Shown here piece after piece: positions 1 to 6,349 of a stretch of DNA of 9,651 nt (position 1 is its first letter; the number at the start of each line of letters is the position of its first letter). The position numbers and the translations under genes were made by a program. The stretch is from a bacterium. Lineage in GTDB: Bacteria > JAMCPX01. Below the pieces are notes generated by a model. It saw only the letters and a list, made by a program, of their open reading frames with translations. It searched no databases and was not told where the DNA came from. The stretch covers positions 1 through 9,651 of the forward strand of contig DAHXOM010000022.1 in the NCBI GenBank assembly GCA_027364825.1, read 5' to 3'.

Positions 1-972
1 ATTCAGGTGCGTGGAACGTACGGGAATATAGGTCCTGCCGCAAAGGCATTCACCGGGGATGGGTTTCAAATAAGACGTGCCAAGGTGATCTTAACCGGCA
101 CGGCAGTGGATCATCTCACTTACAGGTTCCAATTCATCAGCAGGAGCGACCTCCCAACCCCCCAGCTTCAGGACGCTTATGTAGAGTATAGCAGGTTCGA
201 CTTTGCGAGGTTTGTTGTAGGTCAAATGGTGCCGCCTTTTGGCAGAGAAAGATTGGCACCGGACTGTCAGATCTATACCATGGAACGTTCTCAGATCTCG
301 AACAATCTTGTTCCGTCATCACAGACACTTGGAAGGGATATCGGTATCGAAGCAAGAGGAGATGTATTGGATAACTACCTTGGCTATGCTGTAGGAGTGT
401 ATAACGGTACCGGTGCCAACAATGTACCCTCACACAACGCAAACAGTAATTTTCTGTATGTTGCGAGGGTCGTTACCATACCACTGAAGGAAGATGCTCC
501 GCGTAATATTCCGGGGATCAGTATCGGAGCCTCTGTTTCATACCGCAAGGCAAATGGTTTAACCAATCTCAGCAATATACTCAACAACAGCCTGCCGTTT
601 ACCGGCACCGATTTCAGATACAATCTTGACGGGGAAATAAAGTATCAGGGATTTTCATTCATTGGTGAGTACATAAGGGCTATCATGACAAGTGATGAAA
701 CAAACATAAAATCCGTTACATCCGATGGATATTATCTGCAGGCAGCTTATTTCGTAACCCGGTATCTTCAGCCGATGGTAGAGTATCAAACATTCAATCC
801 CGATACGTATAGAGAATCGACGAAAAATGCAAAGTGGCTCACAGCCGGATTGAACTATTATATTGTCGGCAATAAGTTCAAACTCATGGCTGATTACACC
901 TTTGAACGTTTCGGCAAGCTTGAGGCGAACAATACCGATACGGCAAGGTTACAGTTGCAGGTGATGTTTTAA
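1..972 (+). CDS. OprO/OprP-like porin, 5' end missing
   Basis: This is the C-terminal part of an outer-membrane beta-barrel. The frame is open to the left window edge (ATT CAG GTG CGT...), so the true start lies outside and the GTG at position 7 is not a credible start. The visible 323 residues begin in a region like GDGFQIRRAKV, followed by alternating amphipathic strands such as LTYRFQFISR, LQDAYVEYS and RFVVGQMVPPFGRERL. The pattern of an early RRA segment and a later GQMxPPFGRE segment is that of the phosphate-selective porin O/P family. The protein ends in LQLQVMF; a terminal phenylalanine is the usual recognition signal for barrel assembly. Family members form channels for phosphate, polyphosphate or other anions, but the substrate here cannot be read from the sequence. 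The TSUP transporter starts 15 nt downstream, so the two are probably co-transcribed and may handle the same anion. Confidence 0.82.
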   Translation: MQVRGTYGNIGPAAKAFTGDGFQIRRAKVILTGTAVDHLTYRFQFISRSDLPTPQLQDAYVEYSRFDFARFVVGQMVPPFGRERLAPDCQIYTMERSQISNNLVPSSQTLGRDIGIEARGDVLDNYLGYAVGVYNGTGANNVPSHNANSNFLYVARVVTIPLKEDAPRNIPGISIGASVSYRKANGLTNLSNILNNSLPFTGTDFRYNLDGEIKYQGFSFIGEYIRAIMTSDETNIKSVTSDGYYLQAAYFVTRYLQPMVEYQTFNPDTYRESTKNAKWLTAGLNYYIVGNKFKLMADYTFERFGKLEANNTDTARLQLQVMF

Positions 973-987
973 AAGGGATATGTTGAC

Positions 988-1740
988 ATGACAACGGCTA
1001 TCATTGCAGGACTCATAACCTTTGTATTTACAGCCTTGCTTGCAATTGCAGGTTCCGGAGCTGCTTTTATCCTGATACCTATATTTATTGCACTGGGTAT
1101 AGATATTCATGTGGCAATGGCAGTTGCTCTTCTGCTGAATTGTATTGCAATGTCCATTGCATCGTACAGTTATATAAAAGCCAAACTGGTACTATGGAAA
1201 GCAGCTATACCGATAATCATTGCAGCAACAGTGATGTCGCTTGTTGGTGCTTACGTGAGTCATGGCCTTAATGCGCAGGTATTGAAATGGCTGTTTGTCG
1301 GATTCCTCTTGTTTTCCGGCGCCATGATGCTCTTTTATGCGCCCAGAGAAAAGCACCAAGAGAGTTCCCCTAGCAAACAACTTACCGAGGGTATTTCTAT
1401 AGGAGCGGTTGCGGGCTTTATAAGCGGCTTACTCGGTGTAGGCGGGGGTAATATCATAGTTCCCGTGCTTATATGGACGGGGATCAACCCCAAGAAAGCA
1501 TCCGGTACTACGGCTGTCATTGTGATATTCTCTTCTTTCGCCGGCTTTTTAGGACATGCAACCCTCGGTAATATTAATATGGAATTGTTAGGGTTTACTG
1601 CAATAGGTTCGGCACTTGGAGCTGTTTTAGGCGCATGGCTTATGACAGAAAAGCTGAGTGCAAAACAGGTAAAGGTGCTCATTGGTATTGTGCTTATAGG
1701 CATTGCAGGAAAGATGATGTGGGGGCTTATTGTCAGATAA
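988..1740 (+). CDS. TauE/SafE (TSUP, DUF81) family membrane transporter
   Basis: A 250-residue inner-membrane protein made almost entirely of hydrophobic segments (about eight), with the two-repeat layout of the TSUP family. The second repeat carries the family glycine signature at about residues 149-160 (GLLGVGGGNIIVPVL). The first repeat carries a degenerate version (AGSGAAFILIPIF, about residues 21-33) in which GGG is replaced by GAA. Characterised members move sulfite, sulfonates, sulfoacetate or other small organic anions across the inner membrane; the substrate here is unknown. The ATG at 988 is preceded by AAGGGA at 973-978, directly after the porin stop codon, so the two genes read as one transcription unit. 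About 95 nt separate it from the following FmdE-like gene, and no convincing terminator is visible there. Confidence 0.85.
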   Translation: MTTAIIAGLITFVFTALLAIAGSGAAFILIPIFIALGIDIHVAMAVALLLNCIAMSIASYSYIKAKLVLWKAAIPIIIAATVMSLVGAYVSHGLNAQVLKWLFVGFLLFSGAMMLFYAPREKHQESSPSKQLTEGISIGAVAGFISGLLGVGGGNIIVPVLIWTGINPKKASGTTAVIVIFSSFAGFLGHATLGNINMELLGFTAIGSALGAVLGAWLMTEKLSAKQVKVLIGIVLIGIAGKMMWGLIVR

Positions 1741-1835
1741 AACCCTGTCTACCTGCTTATGAAGGATGACATAGTATGAGAGTCAAACAATAAATTGTAA
1801 AGGTTAAAATCAAAAATAAAAAGGAGGAAATAATT

Positions 1836-2450
1836 ATTATCAAGCCGAGAGAATATCTTGAAACAGGTTTTAAGCTTCATGGACACAAATGCCCTGCAAT
1901 GCCGCTCGGACTCAGAGTAGGTGCAGCGGCTATGAACGCCCTTGGCGTAGAGCGTTCAACGGATGGCCAGCTTATAGCCCTTGTTGAACTCGGAGATGAG
2001 CACTGTTCTCACTGCTTTGCAGACGGGGTACAGGTGGTAACCGGGTGTACCTTCGGTAAAGGAAACATACATCAACTCGGCTACGGAAAGTTCGGGCTGA
2101 CCCTTATAGACGTGGCTCATAAAAGGGCAGTACGTGTAGTCCCCAAGGCAGAGGTCCAGGTGGCAACAAAGAAAACGGAATTCTTCAAAAATTATCGGGA
2201 GAAAGGTGTACCTGCTTCAAAAGTACCGGCTAACGTCGTGGAACCGTTGATAGAAAAGGTAATGGATGAATCGGAAGAGCAGATTATGACCATAAGCCCA
2301 ATTTTCGACTATGAGGTCGAAAAGGGTAAAGAATCATTCGCATCATTCGTGTGCGAGCAGTGCGGCGACATGGTTGTTGAAAAATACGGGCGTGTCTATG
2401 ACGGGTTGAAGGTATGCATCCCGTGCCAGCAGAAGTTAATTGCGGGTTAA
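1836..2450 (+). CDS. FmdE-family protein with C-terminal zinc ribbon, probable ATT start
   Basis: A 204-residue protein of the formylmethanofuran dehydrogenase subunit E (FmdE) family. It shows the N-terminal HGHKCP motif (residues 15-20), the central block with C57, C60 and GCTFGKGN (70-77), and a C-terminal CxxC...CxxC zinc ribbon (Cys 173, 176, 194, 197). In bacteria this family usually occurs apart from formylmethanofuran dehydrogenase, often near molybdenum/tungsten enzymes or metal transport genes; its exact role is not established. The first in-frame ATG (1899) falls after HGHKCP and would delete the motif. Between the in-frame stop at 1791 and that ATG there is no ATG, GTG or TTG codon. 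A perfect Shine-Dalgarno AAGGAGG (1821-1827) lies 8 nt before ATT at 1836, so ATT is the best start; ATT at 1833 is the alternative. A substitution turning ATG into ATT, or a sequencing error, would look the same. Confidence 0.85.
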   Translation: MIKPREYLETGFKLHGHKCPAMPLGLRVGAAAMNALGVERSTDGQLIALVELGDEHCSHCFADGVQVVTGCTFGKGNIHQLGYGKFGLTLIDVAHKRAVRVVPKAEVQVATKKTEFFKNYREKGVPASKVPANVVEPLIEKVMDESEEQIMTISPIFDYEVEKGKESFASFVCEQCGDMVVEKYGRVYDGLKVCIPCQQKLIAG

Positions 2451-2463
2451 CCAGAGACCCGCA
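2441..2463. terminator. Small hairpin between convergent genes
   Basis: TGCGGGT (2441-2447) pairs perfectly with ACCCGCA (2457-2463) across a 9-nt loop. It spans the stop codon of the FmdE-like gene and lies 4 nt from the stop of the convergent NifX-like gene. The position fits a bidirectional terminator, but neither strand shows a clear T-run after the stem, so the function is uncertain. Confidence 0.35.
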
Positions 2464-2466
2464 GAT

Positions 2467-2850
2467 CTAATGTATATGCTTATGATCATCCACGAGGTCC
2501 GTGTTGTTGATAAGTTTATCATTGATGAATAGATTCACGGCCTTTTGGACATCCGTTTCGTCGGTGACAAAGACCTCAATGCCGGCACTCTCGAGATCGT
2601 CGTATATCCGCCTGCCCATACCATGGGATATAACCACCTGACAGTCCTTGAGTGCTTCAAGGATCGGACCGTGGCGGTCAATGCCGTGGTCAGCACCTTC
2701 CAATCCCCTTGCATGTCCGGTAAAGGTATTCTCCAGATATGCCTGTGTCTTGATTACAGTACCTTCAATTCCATATATCGCAAACCCTTTTGTTCTTCCA
2801 AAATGGGAAGATATAATCTTTCCATCATCAGACGCTATAGCTACTTTCAT
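2467..2850 (-). CDS. NifX/NifB-like dinitrogenase iron-molybdenum cofactor family protein
   Basis: A 127-residue single-domain protein matching the dinitrogenase iron-molybdenum cofactor biosynthesis family (NifX, NafY, the C-terminal part of NifB, and many small stand-alone homologues). Family marks are the opening MKVAIASDDG, SSHFGRTKGF at about residues 14-23, and HGMGRRIYDDLESAGIEVF at about residues 76-94. Stand-alone members may bind metal clusters or cofactor precursors. The histidine-rich end (DDHKHIH) would suit metal binding. No nitrogenase genes are visible, so a role in nitrogen fixation should not be assumed. The ATG is preceded by AAGGGAG (complement of 2858-2864). A possible -10 element TACAAT lies at 2871-2876 on the minus strand. 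The gene ends only 16 nt from the convergent FmdE-like gene. The pairing of the two families suggests a shared link to molybdenum/tungsten or metal metabolism. Confidence 0.83.
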   Translation of the reverse strand: MKVAIASDDGKIISSHFGRTKGFAIYGIEGTVIKTQAYLENTFTGHARGLEGADHGIDRHGPILEALKDCQVVISHGMGRRIYDDLESAGIEVFVTDETDVQKAVNLFINDKLINNTDLVDDHKHIH

Positions 2851-2904
2851 TTTTTAACTCCCTTCTTTTTATTGTAATAAGTTCAACGGTAAAAAAAGCT
2901 TGGC

Positions 2905-2934
2905 CTGTTCCGGCATACTGTTCCCGGAACAGTA
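2905..2934. promoter_or_regulatory. 19-bp palindrome with an extra half-site (putative operator)
   Basis: TACTGTTCC (2916-2924), a single C, then GGAACAGTA (2926-2934) form a perfect 9-bp inverted repeat. A further half-site CTGTTCCGG sits just before it at 2905-2913. The group lies about 60-85 bp upstream of the NifX-like ATG and about 30-60 bp upstream of its possible -10 element, where an activator or repressor could act. No known regulator is recognised from the motif. The stem could also form a hairpin, but it has no following T-run. Confidence 0.5.
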
Positions 2935-3069
2935 CTCCTTATGGCTAATAATAAGCATATGCTCGTTTCGAGTCAAGGAATCGGGAGATTATAGAGGCGA
3001 TAGAATACACCGCCGTCCGGACGTTATCATGATGACGATGGACACCCCTGGTATAGCCTGCGATTTCTA
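2935..3069. other. Non-coding, palindrome-rich intergenic stretch
   Basis: No credible gene is visible in this part of the 291-bp gap between the NifX-like and tetR genes. It holds several short symmetric sequences: AGCATATGCT (2954-2963), CTCG-TTT-CGAG (2962-2972) and CGTCCGGACG (3014-3023). Each is short enough to occur by chance. A 69-codon open frame across it lacks a Shine-Dalgarno sequence and resembles no protein family, so it is not called. Confidence 0.5.
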
Positions 3070-3102
3070 TTTTTTGAGCAGTCTAACATCCGGCTCAAAA
3101 AA
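3070..3102. repeat. 10-bp perfect inverted repeat upstream of the tetR promoter
   Basis: TTTTTTGAGC (3070-3079) pairs with GCTCAAAAAA (3093-3102) across a 13-nt loop, ending 3 bp before the tetR -35 box. The T-run is on the 5' arm and the A-run on the 3' arm, the reverse of a normal intrinsic terminator on either strand. It is therefore better viewed as a possible protein-binding site or DNA-structure element than as a terminator. Confidence 0.4.
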
Positions 3103-3105
3103 GAC

Positions 3106-3134
3106 TTGACATTATGTTAGTAAGTGATTATATC
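3106..3134 (+). promoter_or_regulatory. tetR promoter (TTGACA-17-TATATC)
   Basis: A consensus -35 TTGACA (3106-3111) and a -10 TATATC (3129-3134) are separated by 17 bp. The expected transcription start, about 7 nt after the -10 box, falls at about 3141-3142, on the ATG of the TetR gene. The transcript would therefore be leaderless. The operator-like sequence at 3115-3133 occupies the spacer and the -10 box, so a bound repressor would block RNA polymerase. Confidence 0.65.
3115..3133. promoter_or_regulatory. Probable TetR operator, copy 1 (autoregulation)
   Basis: The 19-nt sequence TGTTAGTAAGTGATTATAT matches the sequence at 3801-3819 at 17 of 19 positions; AGTAAGTGATTA is identical in both. 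It overlaps the spacer and -10 box of the tetR promoter. A shared element at exactly the two promoters of a tetR-efflux locus is the expected arrangement for a self-regulating local repressor. Confidence 0.62.
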
Positions 3135-3141
3135 TATAACC

Positions 3142-3732
3142 ATGAAAAGAGAAACGACCGAAATCAGACAGGAACAGATTAAAAGGGCAGTCCTTGATAT
3201 TATCTTCAAAGACGGATTGGATCAGCTCTCGACGCGGAACCTGGCAAAGAGGGTCGGCATAACAGAAGGTGCCATTTTCCGTCATTTTAAATCGAAGCGG
3301 GATATTATGCTGGGCATTATGCAGGACGTAAAATCCGACCTTATCGGCGAACTGCGGCATATTGCCCTGGGTGCCGAGGGATCGGAGAAAAGATTGTTTA
3401 CCTTTCTTTGCAGACATGTAAAATATCTTCTTGAAAACAAAGGTATTACAATACTTCTCTTCTCGGAAGCGGCCCACATGAACGATAAAGAATTAAAAGA
3501 TAACCTGCATGAGATCCTTTCCGAACAAAAGTCATTGATAAGCAAGATCATAAAGGACGGGATGGCGGAAGGTTTATGGAACAAGAAACTCGATGGAGAT
3601 GATATCGCAACCATATACATGGGTATACCCATAACCCTGAACATCGAGCTTATATTGAACCCGGATAAATTTAACATCAACAACTTCTGCAAAAGGATGT
3701 TCATTCTTATGCAGCGTATGTTGTCGAAATAA
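3142..3732 (+). CDS. TetR/AcrR-family transcriptional repressor of the efflux operon
   Basis: A 196-residue one-component regulator. The N-terminal TetR DNA-binding domain is clear: IRQEQIKRAVLDIIFKDG (helix 1), then the helix-turn-helix LSTRNLAKRVGITEGAIFRHF and SKRDIMLGIM, about residues 8-62. The remaining roughly 130 helical residues form the ligand-binding and dimer domain, whose ligand cannot be predicted. The ATG at 3142 is preferred over the GTG at 3124, which lies within the -10/operator region and has no ribosome-binding site. The ATG also lacks a Shine-Dalgarno sequence but coincides with the predicted transcription start. The gene lies directly before the efflux operon in the same direction, with its own promoter and a separate promoter for the operon. 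It most likely represses both through the shared operator sequence and is released by a toxic compound that the pump exports. Confidence 0.88.
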   Translation: MKRETTEIRQEQIKRAVLDIIFKDGLDQLSTRNLAKRVGITEGAIFRHFKSKRDIMLGIMQDVKSDLIGELRHIALGAEGSEKRLFTFLCRHVKYLLENKGITILLFSEAAHMNDKELKDNLHEILSEQKSLISKIIKDGMAEGLWNKKLDGDDIATIYMGIPITLNIELILNPDKFNINNFCKRMFILMQRMLSK

Positions 3733-3733
3733 A

Positions 3734-3755
3734 CCCCGTTCGGAAGGCATCGGGG
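3734..3755 (+). terminator. GC hairpin after tetR, possible weak terminator
   Basis: CCCCG (3734-3738) and CGGGG (3751-3755) can form a 5-bp stem with a 12-nt loop just after the tetR stop codon. The downstream bases are AAAACAAT rather than T-rich, so intrinsic termination would be weak. It may only stabilise the tetR mRNA end or insulate it from the operon promoter 20 bp downstream. Confidence 0.25.
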
Positions 3756-3773
3756 AAAACAATATGAAAACAC

Positions 3774-3801
3774 TTGACAAGAAGAATTAAGGTGTTAATG
3801 T
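3774..3801 (+). promoter_or_regulatory. Efflux operon promoter (TTGACA-16-TAATGT)
   Basis: A consensus -35 TTGACA (3774-3779) is followed after 16 bp by a weak -10 TAATGT (3796-3801). Transcription would start within the operator-like element at 3801-3819, leaving about 30 nt of leader with the Shine-Dalgarno GGAGG at 3825-3829. An alternative -10, TATAAT (3819-3824), has only TTAATG (3795-3800) as -35 and would start transcription after the Shine-Dalgarno, so it is less likely. Confidence 0.5.
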
Positions 3802-3819
3802 GTAAGTAAGTGATTACAT
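3801..3819. promoter_or_regulatory. Probable TetR operator, copy 2 (efflux operon)
   Basis: TGTAAGTAAGTGATTACAT matches the tetR promoter copy at 17 of 19 positions. This copy is the more symmetric: TGTAA and TTACA form matching arms of an 18-bp imperfect palindrome, as expected for a TetR dimer. It lies at the predicted transcription start of the efflux operon. Confidence 0.65.
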
Positions 3820-3836
3820 ATAATGGAGGAAAAAAG

Positions 3837-3881
3837 ATGTGCCAACAAATTATATCTATAAAAGCGAAGGTGGAATCATGA
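3837..3881 (+). CDS. Possible 14-codon leader peptide, ATGA-coupled to tolC-like gene
   Basis: A short ORF encodes MCQQIISIKAKVES. Its ATG stands 7 nt after GGAGG (3825-3829), the best ribosome-binding site in the operon leader. Its TGA stop overlaps the ATG of the TolC-family gene as ATGA (3878-3881), the classic arrangement for translational coupling. The peptide resembles nothing known. It may be a leader that delivers ribosomes to the channel gene. Alternatively the GGAGG may serve the in-frame GTG at 3839, which would add 13 residues before the signal peptide. Confidence 0.4.
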   Translation: MCQQIISIKAKVES

Positions 3882-5257
3882 GATTAAAAACATTCGTTGC
3901 AGCGGTCACTTTCGCAGTTCTATCGGCAGTATTGCTGGTCTCTCAAGCCGGGGCCGAAGATTTCTATACGCTTGATTCCGCCATAAAAGAGGCTGTACAG
4001 AACAATTACCTGGTACAGAGTACCATGGATCAGATCAAGGCGGCACAGGCACAAAAGCGCGGTGCCACCGCAGGCATGCTGCCGGAACTGACCTTTGATT
4101 ATAGTGCCATAGGCTTAAAGGATCAGCCGTACCTGAAAATACCGCACCGGCCTATGCCGGTCTTCAGTGCCGGTAAACCGAATGGAGAGTATGTTTACCT
4201 TCCACCCCGTATGTATATGAACGGCACAGCTCTCATAAACTGGGAGATCGAGTTAAAGCAGCCGATCTTTACCGGGTTCGCACTCTTGAATGAGATGAAG
4301 CTTGCGGAGTTAGGCATAGATGTAACAAGGATGCAGCGAGAAGAGGCAATTTTAAACATCGCGGAAGAGGTAAAGCTTGCATACTTCAACGTTCTGCGGG
4401 CACAGAAACAACTGCAGGTTGCCGGCGAGAGGTTTTCGCAGCTGACTTCGCACGAAAAAGAGGCAAAGCATTTCTATGATCGAGGGATCGTTGCGTACAA
4501 TGACCTCCTCAAGTCCCAGGTTGCTCTGGCAGATGCAGTTCAGTTCAAAACCCAGGCAAGCGCCAACCTCGATATTGCCCGGGCAAACTTTAACACGATT
4601 TTGAACAGGGACTTAAACCAGGACGTACTGTTGGAAGATATTACAACCGTGACATCATATCATGAAGACCTGTTATCATTGACGGATGAAGCACTGCAGG
4701 ATCGGCCCGAGCTCAAGGCATTGGGTATAAGGGTAAAACAGGCCGCTACGCATGTACGACTTGCTGAGAGTGAATATTATCCGCATGTATTTGCCTTTGC
4801 CGCCTATACCCAGGCAGGTCAGGACGGACTCGCCGCACGAAATGAATATCAGAACCAATATAACCAGATGGTAGGCATTGGGATTAAATGGACGATATTC
4901 AACTGGCTAAAGACAACCGATAACGCACAACAGGCAGATTATACGAAATCGGCAATAAAGAACCAGCTCTATTCTTTTATGAATGCAGTAAGACTTCAGG
5001 TTAAAAGTAATCTCATAGAACTGAATACTGCGGCTGATGATATCAGTACTTCTCAGGCAGCACTTGATCAAGCAAAAGAAAATTATCGCATAACAAACCT
5101 TCAGTACGGGCAGCAGCTGGTAACCTCCACGGAGGTTTTAGACGCACAAACGTATCTGACGCAGGCTGAACTCAATTATTACAATGCACTGTATGGTTAT
5201 GAAATAAGCCTGGCAAAACTTGAAAGAAGCATAGGGAGGAACGAATATGGAAAATAA
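3878..5257 (+). CDS. TolC-family outer-membrane efflux channel
   Basis: A 459-residue outer-membrane factor of the TolC/OEP family, the exit duct of a tripartite efflux pump. The first 26 residues are a signal peptide (basic MRLK, a hydrophobic core, cleavage after AGA before EDF). Two long helical hairpin repeats follow, with typical OEP patterns: YTLDSAIKEAVQNN near the mature N-terminus, EEVKLAYFNVLRAQKQL, ALQDRPELKALGIRVKQA at the second repeat, and AQTYLTQAELNYYNALYGYEISLAKLERSIG near the end. The ATG at 3878 is chosen because it begins a standard signal peptide and has AGGTGG (3868-3873) before it. The GTG at 3839 would give an unusually long N-terminal region. The adaptor gene starts 11 nt before this gene ends, so the two are translationally linked. 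Confidence 0.9.
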   Translation: MRLKTFVAAVTFAVLSAVLLVSQAGAEDFYTLDSAIKEAVQNNYLVQSTMDQIKAAQAQKRGATAGMLPELTFDYSAIGLKDQPYLKIPHRPMPVFSAGKPNGEYVYLPPRMYMNGTALINWEIELKQPIFTGFALLNEMKLAELGIDVTRMQREEAILNIAEEVKLAYFNVLRAQKQLQVAGERFSQLTSHEKEAKHFYDRGIVAYNDLLKSQVALADAVQFKTQASANLDIARANFNTILNRDLNQDVLLEDITTVTSYHEDLLSLTDEALQDRPELKALGIRVKQAATHVRLAESEYYPHVFAFAAYTQAGQDGLAARNEYQNQYNQMVGIGIKWTIFNWLKTTDNAQQADYTKSAIKNQLYSFMNAVRLQVKSNLIELNTAADDISTSQAALDQAKENYRITNLQYGQQLVTSTEVLDAQTYLTQAELNYYNALYGYEISLAKLERSIGRNEYGK

Positions 5258-6335
5258 AAACTTAGAAGGTAATCCAAAAGAACCTGCTAAAAAGTCAAAC
5301 AACAGATCAAAAAGGAAAATAATACTGATAGTCTCTGCAATAGTGATTCTCATTGGAGTGATAGTGGAGATTCCCAATATAAGGTTCATGTTCACACATA
5401 TTAATACGGATGACGCATTTATAGAGGGAAGCAGTGCCATTGTCCCGGTAGCCCCGCAGGTGAGAGGGCAGGTCCGGAAGGTGTTCATTCACGATAACCA
5501 ATATGTGAAGACAGGGGATCCGTTATTTACAATCGATACTTCCGATTACACCGAAAACGCAAACAGAGCGGAGGCACAGTATCAGGCAAATAACAACGCA
5601 CTGAAACAAATAGATTTATCAATATCCATGCAAAGGGAAATGCTTTTGAAAGCAGGGTATGAATTAAAGGCTGATACTGCAATGAACAAGTTGAACGAAG
5701 AAAATGCTCAGAGGTACGCAAACCTCTGGAAGGATAATGCCGTATCCAGGCTTTCTTACGATGAGATGAAAACCCGGTATGAGGTTAGTTCGGCAAAAGT
5801 GAATGTGGACCAGGCAAACATAGACCAAATCCAGACAAGCATTAAAAATTTAAAAGAAGAATTAAAAACAAAGACCTATGCTACCAAGGCATTGGAAGCC
5901 GGATATAAATTGGCTATGATCAATTTGCAGAGGACGACAATATATGCCCCCTGCGACGGTTATGTTACCAAAAAGAATGTAAATCCGGGTGCTTATGTTA
6001 TGCCGGGCATTCCCTACCTCGCTCTGGTGAATCTTGATAATATATGGATTGCAGCCAATTTTAAAGAGACCGATATTCATAAGATAAAGATCGGAGCGCC
6101 GGTTACTATCAAGGTTGATGCGTATCCGGGAAAGACATTCAAGGGGCATGTTGCAAGCTTCCAATCCGGCAGCGGTTCTGCCTTCAGTCTGTTGCCGCCG
6201 GAGAACGCAACCGGAAACTTTATCAAGGTGGTGCAGAGGGTGCCGGTGAAGATTGTGCTGGATAAAGCGTCATATACGGATACCCCGTTGTATCCGGGCT
6301 TGTCGGTTTACCCGTATGTACAGATAGAACATTAA
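5247..6335 (+). CDS. HlyD/EmrA-family periplasmic adaptor (membrane fusion protein)
   Basis: A 362-residue membrane fusion protein linking the inner-membrane pump to the TolC-like channel. A short lysine-rich cytoplasmic start is followed by one transmembrane helix (about residues 24-43). Then come the EmrA-type TDDAFIEG (54-61), the first half of the lipoyl domain with VRGQVRKVFIHDNQYVKTGDPL, a long alpha-helical hairpin (about 100-220) and the second lipoyl half with YAPCDGYVTKKNVNPGAYV. A beta-barrel region follows, containing the EmrA-type NATGNFIKVVQRVPVKI. This pattern places it with EmrA-like adaptors that serve MFS pumps rather than RND adaptors. The strong site GGGAGGA (5234-5240) precedes the ATG, which overlaps the end of the channel gene by 11 nt. 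Confidence 0.92.
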   Translation: MENKNLEGNPKEPAKKSNNRSKRKIILIVSAIVILIGVIVEIPNIRFMFTHINTDDAFIEGSSAIVPVAPQVRGQVRKVFIHDNQYVKTGDPLFTIDTSDYTENANRAEAQYQANNNALKQIDLSISMQREMLLKAGYELKADTAMNKLNEENAQRYANLWKDNAVSRLSYDEMKTRYEVSSAKVNVDQANIDQIQTSIKNLKEELKTKTYATKALEAGYKLAMINLQRTTIYAPCDGYVTKKNVNPGAYVMPGIPYLALVNLDNIWIAANFKETDIHKIKIGAPVTIKVDAYPGKTFKGHVASFQSGSGSAFSLLPPENATGNFIKVVQRVPVKIVLDKASYTDTPLYPGLSVYPYVQIEH

Positions 6336-6349
6336 CCGGGAACAAGACA

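Noticed and set aside
1899..1901. ATG as start of the FmdE-like gene
   Set aside because: It would remove the conserved HGHKCP motif, and no ribosome-binding site precedes it.
2900..3109. 69-codon open frame between the NifX-like and tetR genes
   Set aside because: No ribosome-binding site or family resemblance, and it runs through the inverted repeats and into the tetR -35 box.
3124..3141. GTG start giving the TetR protein six extra residues
   Set aside because: It lies inside the operator and before the predicted transcription start, and has no Shine-Dalgarno.
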